In this document: piece by piece, positions 55,377 through 64,000 of the stretch
How the letters are laid out: each line of letters begins with the position of its first letter
How positions within the stretch are numbered: position 1 is the first letter of the stretch
Assembly: GCA_018650285.1 (NCBI GenBank)
Contig: JABIGF010000020.1
Location: forward strand, 1-64,000
DNA length: 64,000 bases
Direction of reading: 5' to 3'
Source of the DNA: Methanobacteriota archaeon
GTDB taxonomy: Archaea; Thermoplasmatota; Poseidoniia; Poseidoniales; Thalassarchaeaceae
Position numbers and translations under genes: made by a program
The notes under the pieces: generated by a model
What the model was told of the DNA's origin: nothing
Databases searched by the model: none
What the model saw: the letters and a program-made list of their open reading frames with translations, nothing else

Positions 55377-58300
55377 TTATTCTGGTCGACGTAACATTGT
55401 CACGATAACTGCGGCGCCGCTAATTAGGAGAATAATTCCTCCAATGATGAATGCCAATCCACCTAATCCACTTTGTGAATCAATAATTGCAGCCCCATCA
55501 CCATTTGGATTTGCTTTTTTCACCCAGTAGGTGCTAATTTCACTAGTAGAGTCTCCGTCATTTACTCTTAAGTTTAGTTTGTGGTCACCAAAAGACAATT
55601 CGTTTGCTAAAATGTCGGCTTGACATTCGAATAAATTAGGCAACTCTTCTGCACATGATGGTGTAATCTCTTTCCAAGTACCATTATCCCAGCGATACTC
55701 TATCAGCCACGGGCCATCGTTGTCAACATCATTAATGTCCACACGTAGTTTGGTTAGATTGTCAATAATATCTGCAGGCGTCCCCCAAGAAACAAGAGTG
55801 TCATCATCAATTTCCTCTACAATAATTCTGAGAGGTTGCCTAGATGTGTGCTCTCCATCAGAGGCCACTATTGCCCAATCAATTGCTCGACCATTCCAAT
55901 CATCTTGCGGCGTTATTCTCAATTGTTCATGCCATAATTCTAGAGTGATATTTGTTTCACCTGATTCCAATGTGAAATTTAGTGCATCTCCATCAGGGTC
56001 CCATACGATTTCAGAAAGTGGTACATCATGCACATTGTCTTCATCAAGAGTAATTTGGCTGACGTTGAATATGGGGGCATCTGGTTCTGCATCAACAGTG
56101 AAGATGACATTTAGCCAGACGCAATCATTCTGATGTTTTTGTGCTTCAATTAGTCCTTGTTTTAACATACAGAAAGAGGTCTCAGCAATGCCGTTCCAAT
56201 GTTGATTCGGCTTAACTGAAATAATTCCAGTCTCGCCGTTAGTATCAGTCAATATTTCAACCTGAAGCGCATCTTCTGAAAAATTTGAATCGCTTGCTAA
56301 TGCCCATGGCACTGCAATTTCACCTTCTTGATCAACAAGGTAACTTGTTAAGTCAAATTCAGAACTATCTTGGTCTTCTATTAGGTTGAATGATGGGTGT
56401 TGTGTTACTGTAAATTGGTCATCTATTGGTTGATGATATACTTCGAAACAGAATGGTACTTGAGCAGGTGGATTACCTGGAGTTGACTCGTCTCGAATTT
56501 TCCCACAAATAATGTAAGTTGATTCTGCAGTGCGCCCCTCCCAATCTGCTAAATCAGACAACCAAAGGTGCTTACGGTCTGCCCTTAGCGTCCAATCTAA
56601 TTCTGGTTCGGGGTCACTTATGTTGGCAGCAGTGAAGGTAAATTCGTTATTGATGAAACGTAGTACATGGCCATCAACATCGCTCGCAATTTCGCTTGCG
56701 TTGATTGTTAATTCTCCTTCTTCTTCTAGAGTAAAGGTGGGCATTGGAGTCATGAGTTGAGGTGGAGCATTTGCCCGTTGGAATGTTGTTTGAACAGATG
56801 CTTGTTGCCCCTCATGGCGAACACGCATTTTAGCGGTATGGAATCCCGGCGGGAGCGAGTAAGGTGATAGGTCGCAAGTGGCAGTATCATTTGTTTGGTC
56901 CCAACTCCCGTTTGTCCAATCGGTTTCTCCAACAACTTGGCAATGAACTTCCAATGAGTTTGGTGGCGTCTCTAAGTCACGTTCAGAGACCGCAGCCGAA
57001 ATATGAATCACATCAGTTGATGTGATTGCAGATGAGGATGCATGTAATTCCCAAGTTTCTTCTTCTATATCGTAAAGCCATGTTTTATCTGAAATTTTGT
57101 CAGTTGTTGAACCACCAAAGACAACTAAGTTTCCACTAGAATTATCCACCGTCATTCCTGCATTCCATAATGCATCAATGCCATTACTAGGCAGTTGCTC
57201 CCAAGATAATTGTTGTAAATCTAACTTCCATAATTCGTTTGATAAATGGTAAGTTTGTCCTACTCCATCAGTGACATATCCACCAAAAATGTATGCTACT
57301 TCATTTTCAAAATCAATAGCAGTAGCCATTGCAGCTCTAGCGCTAGGCAAATCCCCTGGTAGAGATAGTATTGACCAAGCGTTCGTTTCTCCATTAAACA
57401 TCCAAGTTTCATTTGACATGTTCCCTTCATCATCTAGGCCACCGAAGAGAATGGTTCGGTTCCACCCTTGGGAGAAGAACATTGCAGTATCAGCAATCCC
57501 TCTCGGTGAATTAGTTGTTTGAATTTGATTCCAAACAGCACTATTTTGATTGAATGCCCAAGTTTCGTTTTTCATTTCATTTGTTTCATTCATTCCGCCG
57601 TATGAAAGATATTGATTCATCCCACCATCCCAAACTAGCGATTGACGGACGGAACCATTTGGTCGTAGGTTTTCAGGATAGGATGTCCATGTTGATGAAT
57701 AACCATTCCATTTCCAAAGAGTTGGATTTCCTTGGTCATTTCTTCCAACCATCAATCCATTCGCCCCTCCATCACTAGCGAAGGCGTTTGAAACAGTTGA
57801 TGTCGGCCCTAGACCCGCATCTTCCCACTCTTGGCTCCCTTCAAGATCAAGGGTCCACATATCGTTGTAGGATGTCTCTTGATTATTTCCTGTAGCGAGT
57901 ATTGTATTGTTAGTTAATGGATTGAAGAATAGGATTGGAGAGGTTCTTGCATTAGGGGCTTGTGTAACAGTTTCAGCGAGTGTCATTCTGTAGAATTGGT
58001 CGCCATCGAGGTTTTCTGAAAGGTAAGAATTAGGGTCTGATGGTTGTGTGGGGTCGTTTTCACGGCTACTTCCTGCATACCATGATTCATCATCTCCTTT
58101 CAATGTCAAATCAAGATAAGGTTTGATTTTATTGACAGCATGTTGTTGTTGTTCCTCTGCAGTGATTGTCGCATCGCCATCAAATAAGTTGTCTAGGAAA
58201 GATTGGTCGTCTTCGTATTGTACATGATTTGCCCCTACCACTTCAAGGAGTTGCCAACCACCATTCCATTGTTGGAGAAGTGGTTCAGCATGTTCATCAA

Positions 58301-59021
58301 TTGGTGCTACAGTGTCAACAGTCCCAGTTAGGAATAGAGCGTGACCTGGGTTTGCAAGTCCACTTGCTTGCACCGTGGTCCCAATATCGTCAGTATCTAT
58401 TCCTACTCCAAATAGGGCGCGAGGTGGTTGATATTGTCCTGTAGGGAATACAGCACCCCAATAACTGCTTACAACCATCGCTAGTCCAGCCCCTCTACCA
58501 TGCCCTGAAATCCCCCAATGATCCATGTCAATGCATCCTTGAGCGCCCGCAGGTCCACGACTTTGGTCGCCTGTTAGATTGATGTATCCAATCAATTCAG
58601 TAAGCTGCACATGGTCAGTGATTGCTCGATACTCTTCATCTCCGCCCCGCTCTTCACCGATAATAACTACAAAGTATCCTGATTTTGCTAAACCATTACC
58701 AAGCCAAGAATATGCATCATAATCTTCTCCACTATCAGCGTGGAATGCGACCCAAGGATATGGTGCCCACGCACAATCAATTGGTTTGTTTGCGCCACTA
58801 GTTCCAGATGGATAATAGAAGCGGATATCTATTGGCTGATTTTGTGTATTTGAGTAGGTTGAGTCCATCCATCCTGCTTCAAATCTATCTGCTGATACGG
58901 GAGCGATATAGTTGGGGGATTCTTCTCGTGGTTCTGCTGAAACGGTGAAAACAAGGGATGCCAACATCGATGTAACCATCAAGGCGGCAAGTGCCATAGC
59001 CTTCCCCTTCACTCTCGCCAT
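55377..59021 (-). CDS. Exported Kelch-repeat protein with degenerate alpha/beta-hydrolase domain and C-terminal anchor
   Basis: 1214 residues. Signal peptide (about 8-29), then an alpha/beta-hydrolase domain of the dienelactone/PET-hydrolase kind (about 45-310). The elbow reads SGHGRGAG, so the nucleophile position 175 is Gly (GGT at 58497-58499) instead of Ser, although the acid (GTVDTVAP) and His (GANHVQ) are kept; it is probably not a serine hydrolase. Six Kelch/galactose-oxidase-type repeats (about 355-660) form a likely beta-propeller. Cadherin/tandem-95-like domains follow (about 750-1150, with LDEDNVHDVPLSEIVWDPDGD), then a final membrane helix (about 1185-1210) with only a few Arg residues after it. 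Unlike the giant proteins elsewhere it lacks the Trp-rich tail. A surface binding role is inferred. Confidence 0.87.
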   Translation of the reverse strand: MARVKGKAMALAALMVTSMLASLVFTVSAEPREESPNYIAPVSADRFEAGWMDSTYSNTQNQPIDIRFYYPSGTSGANKPIDCAWAPYPWVAFHADSGEDYDAYSWLGNGLAKSGYFVVIIGEERGGDEEYRAITDHVQLTELIGYINLTGDQSRGPAGAQGCIDMDHWGISGHGRGAGLAMVVSSYWGAVFPTGQYQPPRALFGVGIDTDDIGTTVQASGLANPGHALFLTGTVDTVAPIDEHAEPLLQQWNGGWQLLEVVGANHVQYEDDQSFLDNLFDGDATITAEEQQQHAVNKIKPYLDLTLKGDDESWYAGSSRENDPTQPSDPNSYLSENLDGDQFYRMTLAETVTQAPNARTSPILFFNPLTNNTILATGNNQETSYNDMWTLDLEGSQEWEDAGLGPTSTVSNAFASDGGANGLMVGRNDQGNPTLWKWNGYSSTWTSYPENLRPNGSVRQSLVWDGGMNQYLSYGGMNETNEMKNETWAFNQNSAVWNQIQTTNSPRGIADTAMFFSQGWNRTILFGGLDDEGNMSNETWMFNGETNAWSILSLPGDLPSARAAMATAIDFENEVAYIFGGYVTDGVGQTYHLSNELWKLDLQQLSWEQLPSNGIDALWNAGMTVDNSSGNLVVFGGSTTDKISDKTWLYDIEEETWELHASSSAITSTDVIHISAAVSERDLETPPNSLEVHCQVVGETDWTNGSWDQTNDTATCDLSPYSLPPGFHTAKMRVRHEGQQASVQTTFQRANAPPQLMTPMPTFTLEEEGELTINASEIASDVDGHVLRFINNEFTFTAANISDPEPELDWTLRADRKHLWLSDLADWEGRTAESTYIICGKIRDESTPGNPPAQVPFCFEVYHQPIDDQFTVTQHPSFNLIEDQDSSEFDLTSYLVDQEGEIAVPWALASDSNFSEDALQVEILTDTNGETGIISVKPNQHWNGIAETSFCMLKQGLIEAQKHQNDCVWLNVIFTVDAEPDAPIFNVSQITLDEDNVHDVPLSEIVWDPDGDALNFTLESGETNITLELWHEQLRITPQDDWNGRAIDWAIVASDGEHTSRQPLRIIVEEIDDDTLVSWGTPADIIDNLTKLRVDINDVDNDGPWLIEYRWDNGTWKEITPSCAEELPNLFECQADILANELSFGDHKLNLRVNDGDSTSEISTYWVKKANPNGDGAAIIDSQSGLGGLAFIIGGIILLISGAAVIVTMLRRPE

Positions 59022-59074
59022 GCAAATTCCCTACCATTGTTACCCTTTCAAACAGTCGCCTTATTGTGTGTATA

Positions 59075-59980
59075 TTAATTAGAATCCAACCATTCAACTA
59101 GGTCTCCAAATGGTGGTAAGTCTTCTGCTATTTCTGGCCAGAATAAATGAGTCCATGCCTCTAAGTGTTGGGCTACAAGTAGCCACCTTCCATCAAGGTG
59201 AATACCCCATTCATTCTCGACAACCAATTCATAATTATCTTCTGAATAGCTAACTGACAAGAATATTGGCGCATCATTACCTGTACCTATCCTTTCACCT
59301 TCTATTTCAGGTGCGGTTCCAGGCTCTTGGTCAAAATTGACATGCAGTCGGCGACCAATGTGGTCACAAACATCTTTCGCGTCAACTAGGTGGTTTTTCC
59401 ATGGCCCTCGACTTGATAGTTTTCTTCGCCCACCTTTCCACCAAATTCTACCTCCTGTTGAAGCCCATGCGGCCGCACATGCACGAGCAGTTGAACCACC
59501 TCCAGTCATGCAGAGTAGTGGGCGTTCTATTTCGTCTTGAATAGTGAAATCAAAACCAAATTCTTGAGCAACTATCAGAAGACCAAGTCCATCTGTATTT
59601 GCGACTTTCCAAATGTGCCCATCGTGGCGCATTTGATTAACGGAGGCGATTAGCGGGTCTCCTACTGCCCAAATAGCACCTGAATCATACGGGAGTTGAT
59701 GTTTCAAAGGAGTGGTTAAGGAGAGCCAAATTTCACGTTTACCTAGGTCTGCTCCTTCGTCTCTCTTGGTAATTGCAGTTTGTTGTGCATGTCCCCATCC
59801 TAGAGCGTCAACTAAATAATCACGACTAATTTTGTCGCATGTATCAAACGAAATTGTATGGCCTTTCTCTTGTAAGTGCTGTGCAATGTGTTGGAAAAGA
59901 AGCGGTGTTAGCGAGTGGTCAATGGGGTTACCCGCCACAGCGACACAGACACGAGCCCCCTTTACCATCAATAAAGCCAA
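59075..59980 (-). CDS. Divergent shikimate dehydrogenase-like (AroE) protein
   Basis: 301 residues. The N-terminal half has VAGNPIDHSLTPLLF, which corresponds to the shikimate-binding 'GNPIxHSxSP' of AroE. SLTTPLKHQ has the catalytic Lys of 'xTxPxK', and VANTDGLGLL the substrate Asp/Gly of 'NTDGxG'. The NADP half has TGGGSTARACAAAW, the 'GAGGAARA' loop. The C-terminal part is longer and poorly conserved compared with typical AroE (about 270 residues). The order of motifs supports AroE function in aromatic amino acid synthesis (3-dehydroshikimate to shikimate), but a relative with another substrate is possible because the flanking residues differ. It is divergent from fhs. Confidence 0.75.
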   Translation of the reverse strand: MALLMVKGARVCVAVAGNPIDHSLTPLLFQHIAQHLQEKGHTISFDTCDKISRDYLVDALGWGHAQQTAITKRDEGADLGKREIWLSLTTPLKHQLPYDSGAIWAVGDPLIASVNQMRHDGHIWKVANTDGLGLLIVAQEFGFDFTIQDEIERPLLCMTGGGSTARACAAAWASTGGRIWWKGGRRKLSSRGPWKNHLVDAKDVCDHIGRRLHVNFDQEPGTAPEIEGERIGTGNDAPIFLSVSYSEDNYELVVENEWGIHLDGRWLLVAQHLEAWTHLFWPEIAEDLPPFGDLVEWLDSN

Positions 59981-60064
59981 TACGGCATATGTGAAAAGAC
60001 CCGCGATTGCTTAACATTGTGATAACTTTCTCGTGAAGGCTTGAATACTGAATGGCTTAACGAG

Positions 60065-61786
60065 ATGTCTATGCCGAGCGACCTAGACATAGCGAGGGCG
60101 GCCAATCCGCTGCCAATTGAAGAGGTTGCATGGAAGCTTGGTTTAGGTGTGGAAGATATCTCTCCTAAGGGGAGTGGTGTTGCGAAAATCAAGTGGGATG
60201 CAATCAAGAGTAGGCGTGAAAACCCTCGCGGTGCATTGATTTTAGTCACTAGCGTTAATCCTACCCCTTTTGGCGAGGGTAAAACAGTGACAACAATCGG
60301 GCTTAATCAAGGTTTAAACCGCCTTGGTAAAAAAGCAGTTTGTGTTATTCGAGAACCCTCAATGGGGCCTGTTTTTGGGATAAAAGGCGGTGCTGCAGGA
60401 GGCGGTTATTCTCAGGTATTGCCTATGGAGGAGATTAACCTCCACTTTACAGGAGATATACACGCTGTTAGTGCTGCACACAATCTTTGTTCTGCATTAC
60501 TAGACAATCATTTGCATCAAGGGAATGAATTGAATATTGACCCATCAAGAATTATTTGGCCGCGTGTCATGGATATGAATGACCGTTCATTAAGAAATTC
60601 TGCTATTGGATTAGGTGGTGCTTTGAATGGTTTTGCCCGTGAAGAGAGATTTGACATCACTGCTGCAAGTGAAGTGATGGCAATTTTGGCTCTTGCAAGT
60701 GATTATGTAGATTTACGAAAGCGACTTGGACAAATTGTATTGGGTCAAAATCGCGATGGTCATCCGGTAAAAGCCGAAGACATTGGCGCAGCGGGCCCAA
60801 TGGCGATATTATTGAGAGATGCTTTGATGCCTAATCTTGTCCAGACCTTGGAAGGCGACCCCGCATTCATTCATGCTGGACCATTTGCTAATATTGCTCA
60901 TGGTAATTCAAGCATTATTGCAGACGCTCTTGCTCTGACGGTTTCTGATTATGTTGTGACAGAAGCGGGTTTTGGTTCAGATATGGGTGCTGAAAAGGCG
61001 ATTCATATCAAAACAGCTGCTAGCAATGTCCCACCTGATTGCATCGTTGTCAATGTCACAGTACGAAGTATGAAGTTACACGGTGGCGGATTAGGCGCAG
61101 GTGGTGGGCGACGCCCATCAGCAGATGAATTAGCAACAGAAAATGTTGATGCAGTAGGCCATGGAGCAAAAACTAATCTTGATAGACATATTCAAAATAT
61201 GAAGAGATTCAAAGTGCCAGTTGTTGTTTCAGTAAATCGTTTCCCAACTGATACAGAGGCTGAGATTCAAGAATTATTGAGTTGCGCGCATGCCTCTGGT
61301 GCAAATTATGCAGTTGTTTTTGACGGCCACCAGAGAGGCGGCGCAGGAGCCGCAGAATTAGCGACAGTAGTTTCTGCGGCCTGCCAAGATCATCTTGCAA
61401 ATGGTCGCCCATTCGAACCATTATTCTCTCCAAAGATGAAAATTGTTGAGAAGATGCTCAAGATTGCAACTCAAATGTATGGGGCTGAATCAATTGATTT
61501 ACGCAAGCAAGCTTTGAGAGACCTCAAACTCATTGAGAATTGGAAGTATGACAAATTGGCAGTGTGTATGGCAAAGACTCAGTATTCATTCAGTCATGAG
61601 GCACAGGAATTGGGTGCGCCATCTGGTTTCACATTACCAATAAGGGAGTTACGACTTAACGCCGGCGCAGGATTTGTTGTTGCTGTATGCGGCGCAATGA
61701 TGACAATGCCTGGTTTACCAAAGAGTCCGGCTGCAATTGATATGGACATGGACGAAGATGGAAACCAGACAGGAATATTTGGTTAA
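60065..61786 (+). CDS. fhs: Formate--tetrahydrofolate ligase
   Basis: 573 residues from ATG 60065 (or 60071); a TTG at 60041 is less likely. It uses ATP to join formate to tetrahydrofolate, giving 10-formyl-THF for purine and other C1 synthesis. Family marks are the P-loop TPFGEGKT at about 67-74, EPSMGPVFGIKGGAAGGGY, HLTGDIHA-like HFTGDIHAVSAAHN, WPRVMDMNDR, VVTEAGFGSDMGAEK and NRFPTDTEAEI. It has the normal length. It shares a short divergent region with the AroE-like gene. Together with panB it indicates a tetrahydrofolate-based C1 metabolism of bacterial type. Confidence 0.97.
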   Translation: MSMPSDLDIARAANPLPIEEVAWKLGLGVEDISPKGSGVAKIKWDAIKSRRENPRGALILVTSVNPTPFGEGKTVTTIGLNQGLNRLGKKAVCVIREPSMGPVFGIKGGAAGGGYSQVLPMEEINLHFTGDIHAVSAAHNLCSALLDNHLHQGNELNIDPSRIIWPRVMDMNDRSLRNSAIGLGGALNGFAREERFDITAASEVMAILALASDYVDLRKRLGQIVLGQNRDGHPVKAEDIGAAGPMAILLRDALMPNLVQTLEGDPAFIHAGPFANIAHGNSSIIADALALTVSDYVVTEAGFGSDMGAEKAIHIKTAASNVPPDCIVVNVTVRSMKLHGGGLGAGGGRRPSADELATENVDAVGHGAKTNLDRHIQNMKRFKVPVVVSVNRFPTDTEAEIQELLSCAHASGANYAVVFDGHQRGGAGAAELATVVSAACQDHLANGRPFEPLFSPKMKIVEKMLKIATQMYGAESIDLRKQALRDLKLIENWKYDKLAVCMAKTQYSFSHEAQELGAPSGFTLPIRELRLNAGAGFVVAVCGAMMTMPGLPKSPAAIDMDMDEDGNQTGIFG

Positions 61787-61851
61787 TTATTTGATTTATT
61801 CTTGTAACCTGAACCCGACGGGTTGAAGTTAGGTTGGCTCAAGCCATCAAT

Positions 61852-62700
61852 ATGCGTGTCATGTTTGTGGCTTGTCTATTAATCGCCACATCATTTACTG
61901 CTGGTTGTTTAGATTTCAATCAATCCTCAACTCCATCAACAAATATACCGGGTTGTTATGAAGGCCAACCGGATGAAATTCCCGAAGAATGTGAGATTGA
62001 TATTATTCAAGAGAATAATACTGGTGCGGAGGGCAATTCTACAGATACATCCGGGGATAATCAGACCAGTTCAGGAAACAATACCGATTTAGGAAACCAA
62101 ACTCAAACACCTGAAGTAGGGCCATGGGAAGGGGAACAAATCTTCCAAGTCAATGCACTTGCACGTAGTTTGGGTGGTAATTGGTCAGAATGGAATTTAT
62201 ATGACCATTTCAATCAGTCTTGGAATGGTACAATTTCTGGCAGCGAGAATGGTTCGGATGAAAATTGGGTATTAATTGAGTTTCTTAGTACCGATTGTGT
62301 CCACTGTTGGAATGCTGCTGATGAAATGAGTAAGTTCTATCAAAATTATAGCAGTCAAATCGATATCCTCTCTTTCGCTGTGAATTTTTCATCAAATGAT
62401 TACTTCAATGCTAGTCAAGACGAGGTTGCAGCGTTTCAGGATATGACTACCCATTCTGGTTGCCGCGGTAATTCTTATGATTGTTCAACACGGCCTGGTG
62501 AACCTCACGATTGGCTATATGTTGATGATAGGAATCAATCTGCAATGTTTGATTTCGAAGCACGTGGTACGCCGATGTTTGTTATAATACAGCCAAATGG
62601 TATTGTTGCTTGGCATCAATATCAGCATAGCGGCGAAGGTGATGATGACGATGAAAACATCATTGAGGCCCTTGAGAGATTTTTTGGACCGATGCAATAG
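61852..62700 (+). CDS. Lipoprotein with thioredoxin-like domain
   Basis: 282 residues from ATG 61852 (a TTG at 61834 is in frame). An N-terminal signal ends in a lipobox SFTAGC, followed by an Asn/Ser/Thr-rich linker of about 80 residues with many N-x-S/T sites. The C-terminal half is thioredoxin-like of the TlpA kind: FLSTDCVHCW carries the redox pair CVHC after a strand, and GTPMFVIIQPNG gives the cis-Pro and next strand. Two extra Cys (SGCRGNSYDC) form a possible second disulfide. It would act outside the membrane in disulfide reduction or exchange. It converges with metB. Confidence 0.82.
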   Translation: MRVMFVACLLIATSFTAGCLDFNQSSTPSTNIPGCYEGQPDEIPEECEIDIIQENNTGAEGNSTDTSGDNQTSSGNNTDLGNQTQTPEVGPWEGEQIFQVNALARSLGGNWSEWNLYDHFNQSWNGTISGSENGSDENWVLIEFLSTDCVHCWNAADEMSKFYQNYSSQIDILSFAVNFSSNDYFNASQDEVAAFQDMTTHSGCRGNSYDCSTRPGEPHDWLYVDDRNQSAMFDFEARGTPMFVIIQPNGIVAWHQYQHSGEGDDDDENIIEALERFFGPMQ

Positions 62701-62761
62701 GGTAATGCATGAACTAATTCTTAGTCTAGCAATAGTCAAGAATAAACCGCTGTTCTGTTAA

Positions 62762-63940
62762 TCATAGTGAGTCAAGAGCTTGAGAAATATCAGTCCAAAG
62801 GTCTTCAACATCTTCTATTCCTATGCTCATTCGAACAAATCCTGGATGAATTCCAGCTTCAATTCTAACCTCTTCAGGAACAAACATGTGGCTTGTATTG
62901 AATGGACATTCAACAAGACTTTCCACGCCACCAAGACTTGTTGCTTCGAATACCATTTGAAGAGAACTTAGGAATTTGAGAGCAGCAGCATCTCCACCTT
63001 TGACGGTAAAAGCCAGCATACCCGTGCCATTTGGCATGATGTTTTGAGCCAAGTCATATTGGCTGTCTCCATCCCTCATTGGATGGTTTATTGAGTCAAT
63101 TTTTGGGTGGTTTGCAAGCCTTTGAGATATTGATAATGCATTTGCAGCATGGATTGGCATGCGGGCGTGTAAAGTACGCATCCCCCTCTCTAGGAGATAG
63201 CATGCGTGAGGGTCGGGAGATCCTCCAAAGTGCACCTTTTTGAGGAATAGTGAACTAATTAGTTCAGCATTACCTACAACAGCCCCTCCTACAATATCTG
63301 AATGCCCTCCAAGATATTTTGTTGTTGAATGAATTACTAAATCACATCCCATTTTGATAGGTTGAGTCGCCCAAGGGGTTGCGAAGGTATTGTCAATAAT
63401 TAGTAGCAAATTATGGCGCTTGGCAATTTCTGCAAAGGCTGGGATGTTTGCAATTTTTAATACTGGATTTGAAAGTGTCTCAATGTAGAGAATTTTTGTT
63501 GATGGGGTGATGGCTGCCTCATAGGATGCAGGTTCAGTCATATCTGCAAATGTGACGTCGATTCCAAAACGTGGCAATTCTTCTGTCATTAATCCGTATG
63601 TACCGCCATACACATCAGGGGCTGCTACAATGTGGTCTCCACGTGAAAGAAGTCCAAGTAATGTCGTAGAAATAGCAGCCATTCCACTAGCAAATAGTAG
63701 CCCATCTTCAGCCTCTTCCATCGCACAGATTTTTTGAATTGCAGCATCAGAATTGACACTAGATAGTCGTGCATATAGTAGGGTATGTTGCGCTCCTGCT
63801 GCCCATCCAGCATACCGCTCTTCAGTTAGTTTATAGGTTGAGGATTGGAAAATAGGAGTATTCACTGCCCCCTCTATTTGTTGAGTTCCAGAATGAACTG
63901 CTTTGGTCGCAAACTGTTTGTCGGTGTCATCTTTTGCCAT
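62762..63940 (-). CDS. metB: Cystathionine gamma-synthase/lyase (trans-sulfuration PLP enzyme)
   Basis: 392 residues of the Cys/Met metabolism PLP family. The PLP Lys is Lys208 in HSTTKYLGGHSD. Other marks are TPIFQSSTY, YARLSSVNSD (in place of the usual YSRxxNPT), FASGMAAIST, PDVYGGTYGL, IETLSNP and DNTFATP. It joins O-acyl-homoserine and cysteine, or splits cystathionine; sequence cannot separate synthase from lyase. A strong site AGGAGGGG sits just before the ATG and lies in a small inverted repeat (ACCCC..GGGGT, 63941-63956) that could mask it. Confidence 0.93.
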   Translation of the reverse strand: MAKDDTDKQFATKAVHSGTQQIEGAVNTPIFQSSTYKLTEERYAGWAAGAQHTLLYARLSSVNSDAAIQKICAMEEAEDGLLFASGMAAISTTLLGLLSRGDHIVAAPDVYGGTYGLMTEELPRFGIDVTFADMTEPASYEAAITPSTKILYIETLSNPVLKIANIPAFAEIAKRHNLLLIIDNTFATPWATQPIKMGCDLVIHSTTKYLGGHSDIVGGAVVGNAELISSLFLKKVHFGGSPDPHACYLLERGMRTLHARMPIHAANALSISQRLANHPKIDSINHPMRDGDSQYDLAQNIMPNGTGMLAFTVKGGDAAALKFLSSLQMVFEATSLGGVESLVECPFNTSHMFVPEEVRIEAGIHPGFVRMSIGIEDVEDLWTDISQALDSL

Positions 63941-64000
63941 ACCCCTCCTAGGGGGTTCTGGGCTTCAACAATACGCCGCATATTTATTCGGTTAGTCGGA

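Noticed and set aside
63941-63956. Possible riboswitch before metB
   Set aside because: Only a short inverted repeat over the ribosome site is seen; no aptamer such as a SAM riboswitch fits in the 60 bases available.
1-64000. Insertion sequences, integrases, prophage genes or defence systems
   Set aside because: No transposase, integrase, Cas, restriction or toxin-antitoxin motif was found in any of the credible genes.

Overview
The window looks like a chromosomal segment of a marine planktonic euryarchaeon, most likely Marine Group II (Candidatus Poseidoniales). This placement is an inference. It rests on an archaeal replication factor C small subunit (49905-50861), the archaea-specific tRNA amidotransferase subunit GatD (52327-53706), and an elongator tRNA-Met whose intron has a perfect bulge-helix-bulge (52143-52274). 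These sit beside bacterial-type metabolic genes (panB, fhs, metB, acyl-CoA carboxylase, a K+-dependent pyrophosphatase) and several very large exported proteins anchored by one C-terminal membrane helix. Coding density is very high and no gene-free stretch exceeds 300 bases. The largest gaps are 49736-49904, 40473-40588, 8092-8200, 24438-24540, 52050-52142 and 53707-53798; each is short and regulatory-looking or empty.

Layout. 1-3558: truncated membrane pyrophosphatase, a lipoprotein, a small serine hydrolase and a glutaredoxin. 3613-12277 (minus): two giant exported proteins, one a CARDB-repeat protein and one an M60 (mucinase-type) metallopeptidase with Ig-like repeats. 12337-21013 (plus): a uronate-dehydrogenase-like reductase, a fused FGGY sugar kinase/mannitol-1-phosphate dehydrogenase, a GH38 alpha-mannosidase, a DUF2817 zinc carboxypeptidase-like protein and a GHMP sugar kinase. 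21000-26182: a minus-strand operon of glucuronokinase, GH67-like alpha-glucuronidase and an unknown protein, a divergent sugar-1-phosphate nucleotidyltransferase, and a UlaG-like lactonase. 26257-28893: an extracellular M28 peptidase fused to an AmpG/PAT-like transporter. 28953-32514 (minus): a tightly overlapping operon of KDG kinase, KDPG aldolase, galactonate-dehydratase-like enzyme and an unknown protein. 32592-33993: a small membrane protein and panB. 34005-49735 (minus): three related giant surface proteins. 49905-55364: rfcS, a small ORF, a membrane protein, tRNA-Met, gatD and an acyl-CoA carboxylase beta subunit. 55377-63940: a Kelch-repeat surface protein with a degenerate hydrolase domain, a divergent shikimate-dehydrogenase-like protein, fhs, a thioredoxin-fold lipoprotein and metB.

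How it fits together. Roughly 8201-32514 reads as a glycan/glycoprotein harvesting island. Exported proteases (M60, M28) attack glycoproteins; GH38 and GH67-like hydrolases release mannose and uronic acids. Uronate can be salvaged by a plant-like glucuronokinase plus nucleotidyltransferase, or oxidised and dehydrated towards 2-keto-3-deoxy sugar acids that the kinase/aldolase pair splits to pyruvate and glyceraldehyde-3-phosphate. Hexitols may enter glycolysis through the kinase-dehydrogenase fusion. The enzyme families are read from sequence motifs; the exact substrates and the pathway are inferred. The second theme is a set of surface proteins that share a short tryptophan-rich cytoplasmic tail.
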